From positions 1 through 64,000 of the forward strand of contig CAZWUW010000001.1 of NCBI GenBank assembly GCA_964636895.1: a DNA stretch of 64,000 nucleotides, in the 5' to 3' direction. This stretch comes from CAZWUW01 sp964636895 (GTDB lineage: Bacteria > Bacillota > Thermincolia > Thermincolales > CAZWUW01). The notes beneath the pieces were generated by a model that saw nothing but the letters and a program-made list of their open reading frames with translations, made no database searches and was not told the DNA's origin. A program made the translations under genes and the position numbers. Below, one piece after another: positions 51,105 to 60,559 of the stretch; position 1 is the first letter of the stretch; every line of letters begins with the position of its first letter.

Positions 51105-51200
51105 TGCCCAAAAGCAGGAATTGTCAGAATAAGAGGGAATATATATTATTTGTTCAAGGATTATTAGGAATTACATAGTTTACTAGAGAGGGTAATGTAT

Positions 51201-53336
51201 ATGGGGAAGACAAGAGTACAGCAAATGCGGATAGAGCAGCTATTTATGCTGATGCTTGCGGTTTTGCTTTTTTATCCGCCATTTTTCCGGGGGCTGTTTT
51301 TTGAACACGAATTATTATATTCAAATATGTATACGGCGGTGGTTTTTGCTGTTTTTTATTTGGGGGTTTATTGTCAGCAAGGTAGATTTGCCAATGACAG
51401 GTTTCCTGGGAATATCATTGATTGGGGCCTGGTTTTTCTGCTTGCTGCTTATACTATTGCTACCCTTTTTACGGCAGTTAATACCCGTTATTCGATAAGC
51501 GAAATGATGAAACTGATTAATTATTTCTTAGTGTATTTTATGGTTTCGCGGAGCATTAAAGGCAGAGAGGATTTGCACAGATACTTGACGGTATTGTATA
51601 TAGCGGGGGTTATTACTGCAATTATCGGGCTGGGGGCGGCTTTTGGCAGTATTAACTTCAAAGGCGCAGTTTTTGCCGGTGAACGAATAGCGTCCACATT
51701 ACAATATCCAAATACATTGGCCGTATATTTAACAGCTGTACTTATTATAGGTTATTATCTGCAGGTAATAGTGCAAAGCCAAGCCTACCGTTATGTTTTT
51801 GCCGGAGGAAATTATCTTTTGCTGTTAACTTTCTTAGGGACAGGCTCCCGGGGCGGGTTTCTGGTGATGGTACCGGTAGTACTGCTGTTTTTTGTAATTG
51901 TGCCAAAAGGGTATAAAATATTATCTGCTTTGGCGATTGGCGGCAGTATTATAGCGTCACTGGCCGTTATTTCCAAGGTGCTTTCTGTGGCGCCCCAAAC
52001 CGGGGTCTGGGAGCATTGGTTGTTATTGGGTGTGGGTTTATTTGTGGCGGTATTATTTCAAGCTATTATTGAGGCAGCGCACAGATACAAAGAAAAGCTT
52101 AATGAGCACAGGAAATTATTGATTATAGTTTCAATTATTTCATCAGTTACAATAATCTTTGCTGCGATTTATTTTATGGATGGTACTGTAATAAAAGCAT
52201 TTGACCGGATAAGCAGTATAAATTTACAGGACCGGAGCGTTATTGAGAGAGGTTACTTTTATAAAGACGCGCTTAAAATTATTGCCGATCACCCTATACT
52301 TGGCATTGGCGGCGGCGGTTGGGCAGCTGTATATAAAACATATCGAAGCTATAATTATTCAACATTATTTACCCATAACTATTATTTACAAACCTGGATT
52401 GAGGCTGGCATACCAGGGATTGCCTCACTGCTTACTATCTGGGCGGGGGCCATATTTGTTTTATGGCAAGCAAGAAAAAATAGTTCCAAAGAAAACAGTT
52501 TACTGATTGGTGTGTTATTTTTATCAGCTTCAGCTATAGCTGTTCATAGTTTAATTGATTTTAATATGACATTTACATCGATTGGATTGTTGTTCTGGGC
52601 ATTACTGGCTGGTTTAAGCGGGATGCAAGCACAAATAGCCGGGCAGATACATGTTAATAATAATTCTTATTTATATAAAAGGCATGTGGCTGTAAAGGCG
52701 CTGGTTATGTTAGGTATCATCACGTTTTTTGTTCTGTCCGGCGGTTTCCGGCTGGCAATAAATCACGGTATTGCTGCAGATCAGGCGATGAAAAAATCAA
52801 ATATACCGCTAGCCCAAAAGGAGCTAATGGCCGCTAATAAGTATGATCCTTTAAATACTTATTATATTTCAGAGATTGCGAAAAAGCTTTATCTGCAGGG
52901 GGTTGCTACCCGTGATCCGGCGGCTTTGGAAAAAGCATATACGTATATCAATAAAGCAATAAAGTTAGGTAAAACGAATTTAAATAATTATCAGGTAAGA
53001 GCCAATATTTACCTGGCGCGAGAGGAATTTGACCAAGGTCTGCAAGACCTTGAAAAGGTAAGGCAGCTGGACCCCTGGAGGCAGGGACATTATGATGATT
53101 TGTCCGAAACATATAAAAACGTGGGGATGATTTACCTGGAGAAGGGTCAAAAGGCCGAGGCCAGAAAGTATTTGACAGAGGCCGCAAAAATATCAAAAAG
53201 GATTACTGCCCAACAGGCACTATTAACTCCGGAGATGCGTAAGCTGTGGCAAACCGGCGGTTATGCACCGCTGCAGGAATCGGCAACAATTAAGAAGAAT
53301 TACTTAGAAGCAATTGTATTATTGGCACAATTATAA
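51201..53336 (+). CDS. O-antigen ligase (Wzy/WaaL-like) membrane protein with TPR tail
   Basis: 711 residues from ATG 51201 (AGAGAGGG 8 nt upstream; ATG 51195 is also in frame). About 12-13 membrane helices fill the first ~530 residues, with the large external loop of O-antigen ligase/polymerase proteins containing DHPILGIGGGGWAAVYKTYRS and HNYYLQTWIEAGIPG (the H-X-W/H-N-x-Y-L region). The C-terminal ~170 residues are TPR repeats (ELMAANKYDPLNTYYISEIA, INKAIKLGKTNLNNYQVRAN). This architecture is found in enzymes that polymerise or transfer lipid-linked glycans, including S-layer oligosaccharyltransferases. Confidence 0.88.
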   Translation: MGKTRVQQMRIEQLFMLMLAVLLFYPPFFRGLFFEHELLYSNMYTAVVFAVFYLGVYCQQGRFANDRFPGNIIDWGLVFLLAAYTIATLFTAVNTRYSISEMMKLINYFLVYFMVSRSIKGREDLHRYLTVLYIAGVITAIIGLGAAFGSINFKGAVFAGERIASTLQYPNTLAVYLTAVLIIGYYLQVIVQSQAYRYVFAGGNYLLLLTFLGTGSRGGFLVMVPVVLLFFVIVPKGYKILSALAIGGSIIASLAVISKVLSVAPQTGVWEHWLLLGVGLFVAVLFQAIIEAAHRYKEKLNEHRKLLIIVSIISSVTIIFAAIYFMDGTVIKAFDRISSINLQDRSVIERGYFYKDALKIIADHPILGIGGGGWAAVYKTYRSYNYSTLFTHNYYLQTWIEAGIPGIASLLTIWAGAIFVLWQARKNSSKENSLLIGVLFLSASAIAVHSLIDFNMTFTSIGLLFWALLAGLSGMQAQIAGQIHVNNNSYLYKRHVAVKALVMLGIITFFVLSGGFRLAINHGIAADQAMKKSNIPLAQKELMAANKYDPLNTYYISEIAKKLYLQGVATRDPAALEKAYTYINKAIKLGKTNLNNYQVRANIYLAREEFDQGLQDLEKVRQLDPWRQGHYDDLSETYKNVGMIYLEKGQKAEARKYLTEAAKISKRITAQQALLTPEMRKLWQTGGYAPLQESATIKKNYLEAIVLLAQL

Positions 53337-53376
53337 GCCTGGTTTAAGGCTCGGGTGATTATTAAGTTGGCATAGC

Positions 53377-53411
53377 TTAGGCCGGCAGACTTAAACCTTC
53401 TGCCGGCCTAA
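53377..53411. terminator. 13-bp GC-rich inverted repeat after the ligase gene
   Basis: TTAGGCCGGCAGA / TCTGCCGGCCTAA, 9-nt loop, no T run directly after; a transcript end structure of the same CCGGC style as at 9633. Confidence 0.65.
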
Positions 53412-53556
53412 CTATGGAACTTTTTTGCTGGTCAGGATAATATTTCACTGCCGGATAATCACGAAATAAGAAGGATTTTTGGCTTTAAAGTAGAAAATTA
53501 ACAGAGTTAGACCAAAAAAGGAAAAATGTTAACCCCATCAGGGGAGGACGGCGGTT

Positions 53557-54915
53557 ATGTGGCCTGCAAAAAGTAAGACCAAGCATTCGGTTTTGATCAT
53601 GCTGGTGGATGTATTGATCATAAACCTTTGTATTGTGTTAGCCTACCTGCTCCGGTTCAGGTTTACCTTACCGGTATATAATTTTCAGCCCTACATGGAA
53701 ATGTTTATAGGGATTTCTTTGGGCGGCCTCTTTTTTTTCAATATGTATCACCTATACTCCGTTTCTGCCAGGACCAAGTGGGCTGACCAGTTTTATTCGA
53801 TTATCTTGGCTGTTTCCCTAACCCTGATGTTAAGTATTTCGCTGTCCTACATAAGTGCCAATTATGCTTTTCCGCGCTCAGTATTCATCATTAGCGGCGG
53901 GCTGCAGGTAGTTTTTTTGTTGGCCTGGCGTTATATACTCTGGCGGTTGACAAAAAGAGGTTTCGGGGTGCAGAAAGCGGTTATTGTCGGCGCCCCGGCA
54001 GAAGCTATTGAGACAGCGGGCCGCTTTAAAAAGTATTCAGAGAGTCACATTGATATTGTGGGCCTGATTTCTGATATAACCCCGGCGACAGAAACCGGAT
54101 ACAAAGTCCTGGGCAACTTGGCGGATTTTGATGAGCTGCTGGCCCGCACAGAGTGCGATGTAGTAATTGTTACCTGCACACTGGATGTAATGATGAAGGA
54201 GAGAATTGTCTGCTACTGTTATTCGATAGGCAAGGATGTTTTCCTGATACCTGATTTATATGAGGTGCTGCTAATAAAGGCTGATTTAAACCTAATAGAT
54301 GATATACCGGTCTTTGATGTAAAGGATTACAACGGCGGCAGTAACCAGCTAAAAAGAATTATGGATCTGGCGCTGGGCATAACGGCGCTGGTCATTACCC
54401 TGCCGGTTATGCTGATAGTGGGCTTGATAATTAAACTGGATTCGTCCGGTCCTGCAATATATAGACAGGACAGGGTTACTAAGGGTGGCCGGGTGTTTAC
54501 CCTGTATAAGTTCCGCACTATGGTGCAGGATGCAGAGCACGGCTCCGGTCCGGTATTTGCGGTAGAGGATGACCAGCGGGCTACCAGGGTGGGCAGAATA
54601 CTTAGACTATCCAGGCTGGATGAGCTTCCCCAGTTAGTCAATGTCATCAAAGGGGATATGAGCCTGGTTGGGCCCAGGCCGGAGCGGCCGTTTTTCGTGG
54701 AGCAGTACTCCAAGCAGATTCACGGCTATGATAACCGGCACCGGATGAAGCCCGGGATCACGGGAATTGCCCAGATTGCCGGCAAATATAATACCGGCCC
54801 GCGGGAAAAGCTGGTTTTCGATTTGTTATATGCCAAGAAAAGTGATGTTTTGGTGGATCTGCAGATTCTTTTTCATACGATAAAGGTGTTGTTTATGCGG
54901 GATAAGGCGTCGTGA
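53557..54915 (+). CDS. Polyprenyl sugar-phosphate transferase (initiating glycosylphosphotransferase)
   Basis: 452 residues. Four or five N-terminal membrane helices (~12-125), a central CoA-binding-like domain (~145-235, AVIVGAPAEAIETAGRFKKY) and a C-terminal bacterial sugar transferase domain (~265-452): RIMDLALGITALVITLPVMLI, LDSSGPAIYRQDRVTKGG, FTLYKFRTMVQDAE, LSRLDELPQLVNVIKGDMSLVGPRPE (in parts). It puts the first sugar-1-phosphate onto undecaprenyl phosphate, beginning glycan assembly. WsaP/WcaJ type. First gene of the glycosyl block. Confidence 0.93.
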   Translation: MWPAKSKTKHSVLIMLVDVLIINLCIVLAYLLRFRFTLPVYNFQPYMEMFIGISLGGLFFFNMYHLYSVSARTKWADQFYSIILAVSLTLMLSISLSYISANYAFPRSVFIISGGLQVVFLLAWRYILWRLTKRGFGVQKAVIVGAPAEAIETAGRFKKYSESHIDIVGLISDITPATETGYKVLGNLADFDELLARTECDVVIVTCTLDVMMKERIVCYCYSIGKDVFLIPDLYEVLLIKADLNLIDDIPVFDVKDYNGGSNQLKRIMDLALGITALVITLPVMLIVGLIIKLDSSGPAIYRQDRVTKGGRVFTLYKFRTMVQDAEHGSGPVFAVEDDQRATRVGRILRLSRLDELPQLVNVIKGDMSLVGPRPERPFFVEQYSKQIHGYDNRHRMKPGITGIAQIAGKYNTGPREKLVFDLLYAKKSDVLVDLQILFHTIKVLFMRDKAS

Positions 54916-54939
54916 TGATGATTTTTGGCGGTGTAAAAG

Positions 54940-56076
54940 GTGCGAATTCTTGAGTTAATTACCTTAGGTGAAATCGGGGGAGCACAAAATGTACTGGTGG
55001 ATTTATTAAAAGGTTTTACTGAACGGGGTTATGAAGCGGAAATAGACGTTGTTTTTGGCGAAGGAGAATACTTGTCACAAGCGCTGTCGCCATGGTTTAG
55101 AGGGCGGATTATACAGATGCCGTGGATGGGGCGGAGTATCAACCCGCTTAAGGACCTAAGAACACTATTAGAGCTAAAATCCTTATGTGATACCAGAAAA
55201 TATGATTTGGTCCACTGTCACAGTTCAAAGGCGTCCTGGTTAGGCAGAATTGCGGCTTCTTGGGCGGGGGTGCCCAGAATATGTATGACTGTGCATGGAC
55301 TGTCTTTTTATGCGGGAAGTTCCCGGACTACCGGGTTTATATATAAGACTGTAGAAAAACTGGCAGTACCACTGGCGACAGATTATGTGTTTGTTTCCCC
55401 AAAAGATATGTCAGAGATGCAGGCGTTGGGCATGCGCGACGATAAATGCAAAATCATCCCTAACGGCAGGCCGATGCCACCCCGACCCTTAGTGGGGTTA
55501 CGTGACTTGCTGGCGGTGCCGGCTGATGTGCCTTTAGTCTATAAGGTAGCAAGGCTAAGTGAAATAAAGAATCCGTTGTTATTTTTGAGGATAGCTAATA
55601 ACGTAATTCAGCAATACCCGGCAGGGCATCAGCTCCCTGTTTTTGTACTTGTAGGTGACGGGCCTCTTGAGGCAGAATGTAAGGCCACTATTACGAGGGA
55701 AGGCATAGGCAGCAATGTACATATACTTGGGCATAAAAAAGAAGCCGGCCAATATTTCTGGGACGCTGACCTGGCGGTGCTTACTTCCAATTATGAGGCA
55801 TGTCCATTAGTGGCCATTGAGGCCATGGCTACCGGCACACCTGTGGTCGCCAGCGATGTAGGGGGGACGGGTGCGGTCGTAAGGCATGGTGAGACGGGGT
55901 ATTTGTTTGCACCGGGCAATGTAGAGGTGGCCGCTAAGCATATAACAGACCTTTTGTTGAATCATAAATTGCGGACTGAGATGGGCGGGAACGCATTGAA
56001 ACTTTATCAGGAAGAGTACACTGTAGAAAGAATGGTTGACGAATATGCCAGACATTTCGGCCTGCAAGAAGTTTGA
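54940..56076 (+). CDS. Glycosyltransferase family 4
   Basis: 378 residues from GTG 54940. Two Rossmann domains of the GT-B fold; N-terminal LGEIGGAQNVLVDLLKGFTE and the donor site ADLAVLTSNYEACPLVAIEA with MATGTPVVASDVGGTGAVVRHGETGYLF (in parts). The EX7E motif is present as E...ACPLVAIE. It adds a sugar from a nucleotide donor to the lipid-linked glycan. The next gene starts inside its 3' end. Confidence 0.9.
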   Translation: MRILELITLGEIGGAQNVLVDLLKGFTERGYEAEIDVVFGEGEYLSQALSPWFRGRIIQMPWMGRSINPLKDLRTLLELKSLCDTRKYDLVHCHSSKASWLGRIAASWAGVPRICMTVHGLSFYAGSSRTTGFIYKTVEKLAVPLATDYVFVSPKDMSEMQALGMRDDKCKIIPNGRPMPPRPLVGLRDLLAVPADVPLVYKVARLSEIKNPLLFLRIANNVIQQYPAGHQLPVFVLVGDGPLEAECKATITREGIGSNVHILGHKKEAGQYFWDADLAVLTSNYEACPLVAIEAMATGTPVVASDVGGTGAVVRHGETGYLFAPGNVEVAAKHITDLLLNHKLRTEMGGNALKLYQEEYTVERMVDEYARHFGLQEV

Positions 56077-57253
56077 TGCAATAGTCTGCCTATCGGCAAT
56101 AGACTGGGATTTTTTGTGGCAACGCACCCAGGAAATCATGAGTCAGTTTTCCGCCATGGGATACCCAGTTTTGTTTGTGGAAAACACCGGGGTAAGGATG
56201 CCCGGTTTAAAGGACGCCCCGCGAGTTTTAAGTCGCATGAAAAAGGTCTTTGCACCGGCAAAGATGACCACGTTAAAGGACAATAAAGTTGAAATCTACA
56301 GCCCGGCCACCTTACCCTTCCCATATGCTCAGCCGGCTGTAAAAATAAACAGCGCAATTTTGCGCAGCAGAGTAAATCAGTTTAGCACAAAACATAACAT
56401 CCCTATTAATAGGATTCTTCTATGGTCATACATGACCACTCCAGTGGCTGTCGAATTGGCCCACAGTGCGCCATGGGCCGGGGTGGTAGTGGACTTGGTT
56501 AGCGATCCTTGTAAGGTGCAGGGGGCTGAGGCGATAGTGGCATCGCATCAAAGGATGCTATGCCTTGCGGACCGAGTGTTTTGCGCATCAGCGACTACTT
56601 TGTATACAGCAGATCAATATATTGGGGGTAATAATAAAAGTAAGCTGGAATTAGTTGAAGACGGCTTTTCGACGGAGCTAGCTGAACTGGCCCAAAATGA
56701 GGATGAGACACACATCCCCGGTGCTAATCCGGATGCACCATTCGTGGCCTATATTGGTGGTGTTAATAGCAAAATATGGTGGGAAGCAGTTTCGATGATG
56801 GCCCGGCAAATGCCGAAAGTAAACTTCGTTTTCGTTGGCCCTAAAGACTACGATGCCTTGCCTTGTGAGGGCTTTGGCAAGAATGTATTCTGGCTCCCGC
56901 AATTTGCAAGATACAGCCAGCTAGGTGCTTTTCTAAAAAAGTGTCAGGCTGGTTTGATACCGTATAAACCAACTTCATATGTTATGGAAATGCGTCCGGC
57001 GAAGATCAACGAGTACATGGTGACGGGTTTGCCAATAGTGGCGACCAAAATGCCGGAGATGGATCGACTAGAGCAACAGTATGGTCCAGGCATAGCATAT
57101 TTGGCTGAAACAGCCAAAGAACTTGCCGATGTTGTGAGGCATGCACTTGATGATGATTGTGAGGACTATAAAATAAAACGCAGACAGATTACTCAAAACA
57201 ATTCTTGGGAAAAGGTATGCCGCGAAATTGAGCTCCGGTTACATGGAGAGTGA
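56045..57253 (+). CDS. TuaH-like glycosyltransferase
   Basis: 402 residues from ATG 56045, overlapping the preceding gene by 32 nt; TTG 56036 is possible. WDFLWQRTQEIMSQFSAMGYPVLFVENTG (in parts) near the N-terminus resembles the TuaH-type GT-B enzymes of teichuronic acid clusters. The C-terminal half has GYVTG-like MVTGLPIVATKMPEMDRL and ACQAGLIPYKPTSYV in the form KCQAGLIPYKPTSYVMEMRP. The acceptor is unknown. The overlap implies coupled translation. Confidence 0.8.
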   Translation: MPDISACKKFDAIVCLSAIDWDFLWQRTQEIMSQFSAMGYPVLFVENTGVRMPGLKDAPRVLSRMKKVFAPAKMTTLKDNKVEIYSPATLPFPYAQPAVKINSAILRSRVNQFSTKHNIPINRILLWSYMTTPVAVELAHSAPWAGVVVDLVSDPCKVQGAEAIVASHQRMLCLADRVFCASATTLYTADQYIGGNNKSKLELVEDGFSTELAELAQNEDETHIPGANPDAPFVAYIGGVNSKIWWEAVSMMARQMPKVNFVFVGPKDYDALPCEGFGKNVFWLPQFARYSQLGAFLKKCQAGLIPYKPTSYVMEMRPAKINEYMVTGLPIVATKMPEMDRLEQQYGPGIAYLAETAKELADVVRHALDDDCEDYKIKRRQITQNNSWEKVCREIELRLHGE

Positions 57254-57279
57254 ATTGAGAGGAGCATAATGAATCGCAT

Positions 57280-58578
57280 ATGTTTTATCAGTTAAGGCGA
57301 GCCATTATCAGAAACATTTATTTGTTGGGATTGAGACTTAGACCTCTGTTAGCCCAAATTATGCCTGCATCACTTAAAGATAAGCTTAAGTTGCTTGAAC
57401 TGAAGGTGATTAAGGCCGGCAAGGGGCAAATCAATACAAATCACGCGATTAACGACAGAGCATCGGGCAATTTTGAAGCAGGCATTAACCTTATAGGTTA
57501 CGCACATGCGGAGATGGGCATTGGTGAATCCTGTCGGTTAGCAGCTAACGCAATTCAGGCGGTTAAAATTCCTTTTGGCATAATAAACGTCACGACGGGT
57601 AATCCGGCCAGAATGAATGATTTATCTTGGCAGCATAAGGAGATAAACAAGGCGATTTATAATACCAATATATTTCACATTAATGCAGAACCTATGCCAT
57701 TGATATACATGCAATTTGGAGAAGAATTTTTTGAAGGGCATTATAATATTGGTTATTGGCATTGGGAGTTGCCTGACTTCCCGGATGAATGGCATTATAG
57801 TTTTAATTTGGTTCATGAAATATGGGTGCCCTCAACTTTTGTTCAGGATTCAATATCCAAGAAAACGACGAAGCCGGTAATTAAGATATCCCACGCCATT
57901 GAAGTAATGCCTTTAGAAGAAATAAATCGAGATTTTTTTAATCTTCCCAGGAACCCTTTTTTGTTTATGTCAATGTATGATACCCATAGTGTCCAACAGC
58001 GCAAAAATCCGCAGGCAGTAGTAGAAGCATTTAAGCGTGCGTTTAATAAAGGAGATACCTCAGTTGGCCTTGTAATAAAAGTAATCAATGGCCAAAGTAA
58101 CCCTTCAGAGATAGATAATCTGAAAAAGAAAATTTGGGAAAATAAAAACATATATATCCTGGAGGAATTCTATACCCGGCAACAAGTTAACTCACTGATA
58201 AATGTCACAGATTGCTTTGTTTCACTCCACAGGTCAGAAGGCTTTGGTCTTGGTTTAGCAGAAGCGATGTATTTGGGCAAGCCGGTAATAGGCACCAACT
58301 GGTCCGGGAACACAGATTTTATGTCCGAGATGAACTCATGCTTAGTTGACTACAAGTTGATAAAAGTCGGTGCTGACTATGGTCCATATAAAGCTTATCA
58401 AGTTTGGGCTGATCCGGATATTGAGCAGGCTGCGCATTTTATGAGAAAACTTGTTAGTGAACCGGAATGGCGCCGGGTAATCGCCGCAAAGGGACAGGAA
58501 ACAATACGCACTAAATTTTCTCCAGCTTCTGTTGGGGAATTGATAAAACAGCGGTTAATAAAAATTGGATTGCTATAA
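57280..58578 (+). CDS. Glycosyltransferase (GT-B, family 4-like)
   Basis: 432 residues. The start is ATG 57280; another ATG at 57269 just after GAGAGGAG opens a frame of only eight codons and overlaps it, so initiation may be coupled. INLIGYAHAEMGIGESCRLAA, YWHWELPDFPDEWHYS, EIWVPSTFVQDS and VSLHRSEGFGLGLAEAMYLGKPVIGTNWSGNTDFM (in parts) match the rhamnan/mannan-type glycosyltransferase group often seen in O-antigen clusters. The donor may be GDP-rhamnose or GDP-fucose made downstream; this is inference. Confidence 0.85.
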   Translation: MFYQLRRAIIRNIYLLGLRLRPLLAQIMPASLKDKLKLLELKVIKAGKGQINTNHAINDRASGNFEAGINLIGYAHAEMGIGESCRLAANAIQAVKIPFGIINVTTGNPARMNDLSWQHKEINKAIYNTNIFHINAEPMPLIYMQFGEEFFEGHYNIGYWHWELPDFPDEWHYSFNLVHEIWVPSTFVQDSISKKTTKPVIKISHAIEVMPLEEINRDFFNLPRNPFLFMSMYDTHSVQQRKNPQAVVEAFKRAFNKGDTSVGLVIKVINGQSNPSEIDNLKKKIWENKNIYILEEFYTRQQVNSLINVTDCFVSLHRSEGFGLGLAEAMYLGKPVIGTNWSGNTDFMSEMNSCLVDYKLIKVGADYGPYKAYQVWADPDIEQAAHFMRKLVSEPEWRRVIAAKGQETIRTKFSPASVGELIKQRLIKIGLL

Positions 58579-58601
58579 GAAAATACAATTGGAGGTAGTA
58601 T

Positions 58602-59561
58602 ATGGCAAAGAGTGCATTAATTACTGGAATTTCGGGTCAAGATGGATCATATCTGGCGGAGCTGTTGCTTGAAAAAGGATATAAGGTGTATGGCCTTGTC
58701 CGGCGAATAAGCGTCCCTAACATGGAGAATATCGGGCATATTGCCAATCAGATTGAGATTATTTCCGGAGATTTGCTAGACGAGGGGTCGCTAATCAGGG
58801 CGATTGAAAAATCTAAGCCGGATGAGATATATAATCTTGGTGCGCAGTCCTTTGTAACCGCTTCATGGGATCAACCGACCTTAACAGGTGAATTTACAGG
58901 GCTAGGGGTAACCCGCCTGCTGGAAGCTGTGCGCTTAGTTAACTCAAAAATTAGGTTTTACCAAGCCTCAAGCAGTGAAATGTTTGGCAAAGTGCAGGAA
59001 ATTCCTCAATCAGAAAAGACTCCTTTTTACCCCCGAAGTCCATATGGAGTAGCGAAATTATACGGGCATTGGATTGCACTTAATTATCGGGAAAGCTTTG
59101 AGCTGTATGCATGCTCCGGAATATTATTTAACCATGAATCCCCCAGGCGGGGACTGGAATTTGTAACTAGGAAAATAACTGATGCAGTGGCAAAAATAAA
59201 AATGGGACTGCAGAAAGAACTTCGCTTAGGAAACCTTGATGCCAAGCGAGATTGGGGTTTTGCTGGAGACTATGTTAAGGCTATGTGGATGATGTTGCAG
59301 CAGGAAACGCCTGACGATTATGTGGTGGCTACTGGCGAGACCCATTCAGTCAGGGAGTTTGTGGACATTGCCTTCAGTCATGTTGGATTAAATTATCAAG
59401 ATTATGTGGTAGTTGATCCGAACTTTTTTAGACCGGCTGAAGTGGATATTTTGCTGGGCAATCCGGAGAAGGCCAGGAATAAGTTGGGATGGGAGCCGCA
59501 AGTCAGTTTTGAGGAACTGGTTGTAATGATGGTAGACAGCGACTTAAAAAGATTAGGGTGA
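58602..59561 (+). CDS. gmd: GDP-mannose 4,6-dehydratase
   Basis: 319 residues. It converts GDP-D-mannose to GDP-4-keto-6-deoxy-D-mannose. The NAD(P) motif TGISGQDGSYLAELLLEKGY is at the start; the catalytic set is QASSSEMFGKVQEIPQ with YGVAKLYGHW (Tyr/Lys); ILFNHESPRRGLEFVTRKIT and LRLGNLDAKRDWGFAGDYVKAMW (in parts) are diagnostic. GGAGGTAG precedes ATG. It feeds both reductases that follow. Confidence 0.95.
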   Translation: MAKSALITGISGQDGSYLAELLLEKGYKVYGLVRRISVPNMENIGHIANQIEIISGDLLDEGSLIRAIEKSKPDEIYNLGAQSFVTASWDQPTLTGEFTGLGVTRLLEAVRLVNSKIRFYQASSSEMFGKVQEIPQSEKTPFYPRSPYGVAKLYGHWIALNYRESFELYACSGILFNHESPRRGLEFVTRKITDAVAKIKMGLQKELRLGNLDAKRDWGFAGDYVKAMWMMLQQETPDDYVVATGETHSVREFVDIAFSHVGLNYQDYVVVDPNFFRPAEVDILLGNPEKARNKLGWEPQVSFEELVVMMVDSDLKRLG

Positions 59562-59623
59562 GGTAAGTGCAGGCCAAGGCTATTAACTAACATAAATTAA
59601 TTAGTCAGGAAAGAGGAGTTTTA

Positions 59624-60559
59624 GTGCGGGCTTTGATTACGGGAGTAAGTGGCTTTGTCGGTCAGCATCTTACACAGCACTTGCTGGCGAAAGACTATGA
59701 AATCATTGGCACATACTATGGTGGTGCATTTGAATCGGACGTAATTCACCATGTTGAATGTGATATCAGGGATGCCAACAGAATAGCAGAAATAATTTGT
59801 CAGCATCCTGTTGATGAAATATATCATCTGGCCGGCCCGGCATTTATTCCGCAAACAGTTACTAACCCCCGGCTGGCTTATGAGGTTATATTTGAGGGCA
59901 CTCTTAATTTATATGAAGCAGTAAGACAATCAGGCCGTAACCCAAAGATGCTATATGTTGGCTCTGGGGATGAATACGGTGCTTTTGGTGAAAACGAATT
60001 GCCGCTTAAAGAAACTACTACATTGTGCCCAATAACCCCATACGGGGTGGCAAAGGCAGCCGCAGACTTGTTAAGTTTTCAATATAGTAAACTATATAAC
60101 CTGCACGTCGTAAGGGTGCGACCATTTAACCATACAGGTCCCGGACAGGCGGACAGCTTTGTATGCTCCAGCTTTGCAAAACAATTTGCGCTAATTGAGA
60201 AGGGTAATAAAGAGCCTGTTTTAAGTGTGGGGAATCTAGATTCAGCTAGGGATTTCTGTGATGTCAGGGATGTTGTGGATGCATATTGGCTGTTGATGCA
60301 AAATGGAACAGCAGGCTCTGTGTATAATGTTTGCGCCGGGAAACCTACATCAATTCGATGGATTCTGGATACCTTGATTGAACAAAGCGGGTTAGATAAC
60401 ATTGAGATAAAGGTTGATCCACAAAAAGTGCGCATTTCAGAATTCCCGGAAGTATACGGCGACAACGGATTGATCAAGAAGGAATTAGGTTGGTTTCCAA
60501 AACACCCCTTGGCGGGAGCTTTAAATGATTTGTTAAATTACTGGAGGAGTAAGATATGA
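59624..60559 (+). CDS. rmd: GDP-4-keto-6-deoxy-D-mannose reductase (Rmd type)
   Basis: 311 residues from GTG 59624 (AGAGGAG upstream). TGVSGFVGQHLTQHLL is the nucleotide site; GSGDEYGAFGENELPLKE and YGVAKAAADLL give the Ser/Tyr/Lys triad; VRPFNHTGPGQADSFVCSSFAKQ and VGNLDSARDFCDVRDVVDAYW (in parts) match GDP-D-rhamnose synthases. It reduces the 4-keto group to make GDP-D-rhamnose. The overlap with the fcl gene is 4 nt (ATGA). Confidence 0.9.
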   Translation: MRALITGVSGFVGQHLTQHLLAKDYEIIGTYYGGAFESDVIHHVECDIRDANRIAEIICQHPVDEIYHLAGPAFIPQTVTNPRLAYEVIFEGTLNLYEAVRQSGRNPKMLYVGSGDEYGAFGENELPLKETTTLCPITPYGVAKAAADLLSFQYSKLYNLHVVRVRPFNHTGPGQADSFVCSSFAKQFALIEKGNKEPVLSVGNLDSARDFCDVRDVVDAYWLLMQNGTAGSVYNVCAGKPTSIRWILDTLIEQSGLDNIEIKVDPQKVRISEFPEVYGDNGLIKKELGWFPKHPLAGALNDLLNYWRSKI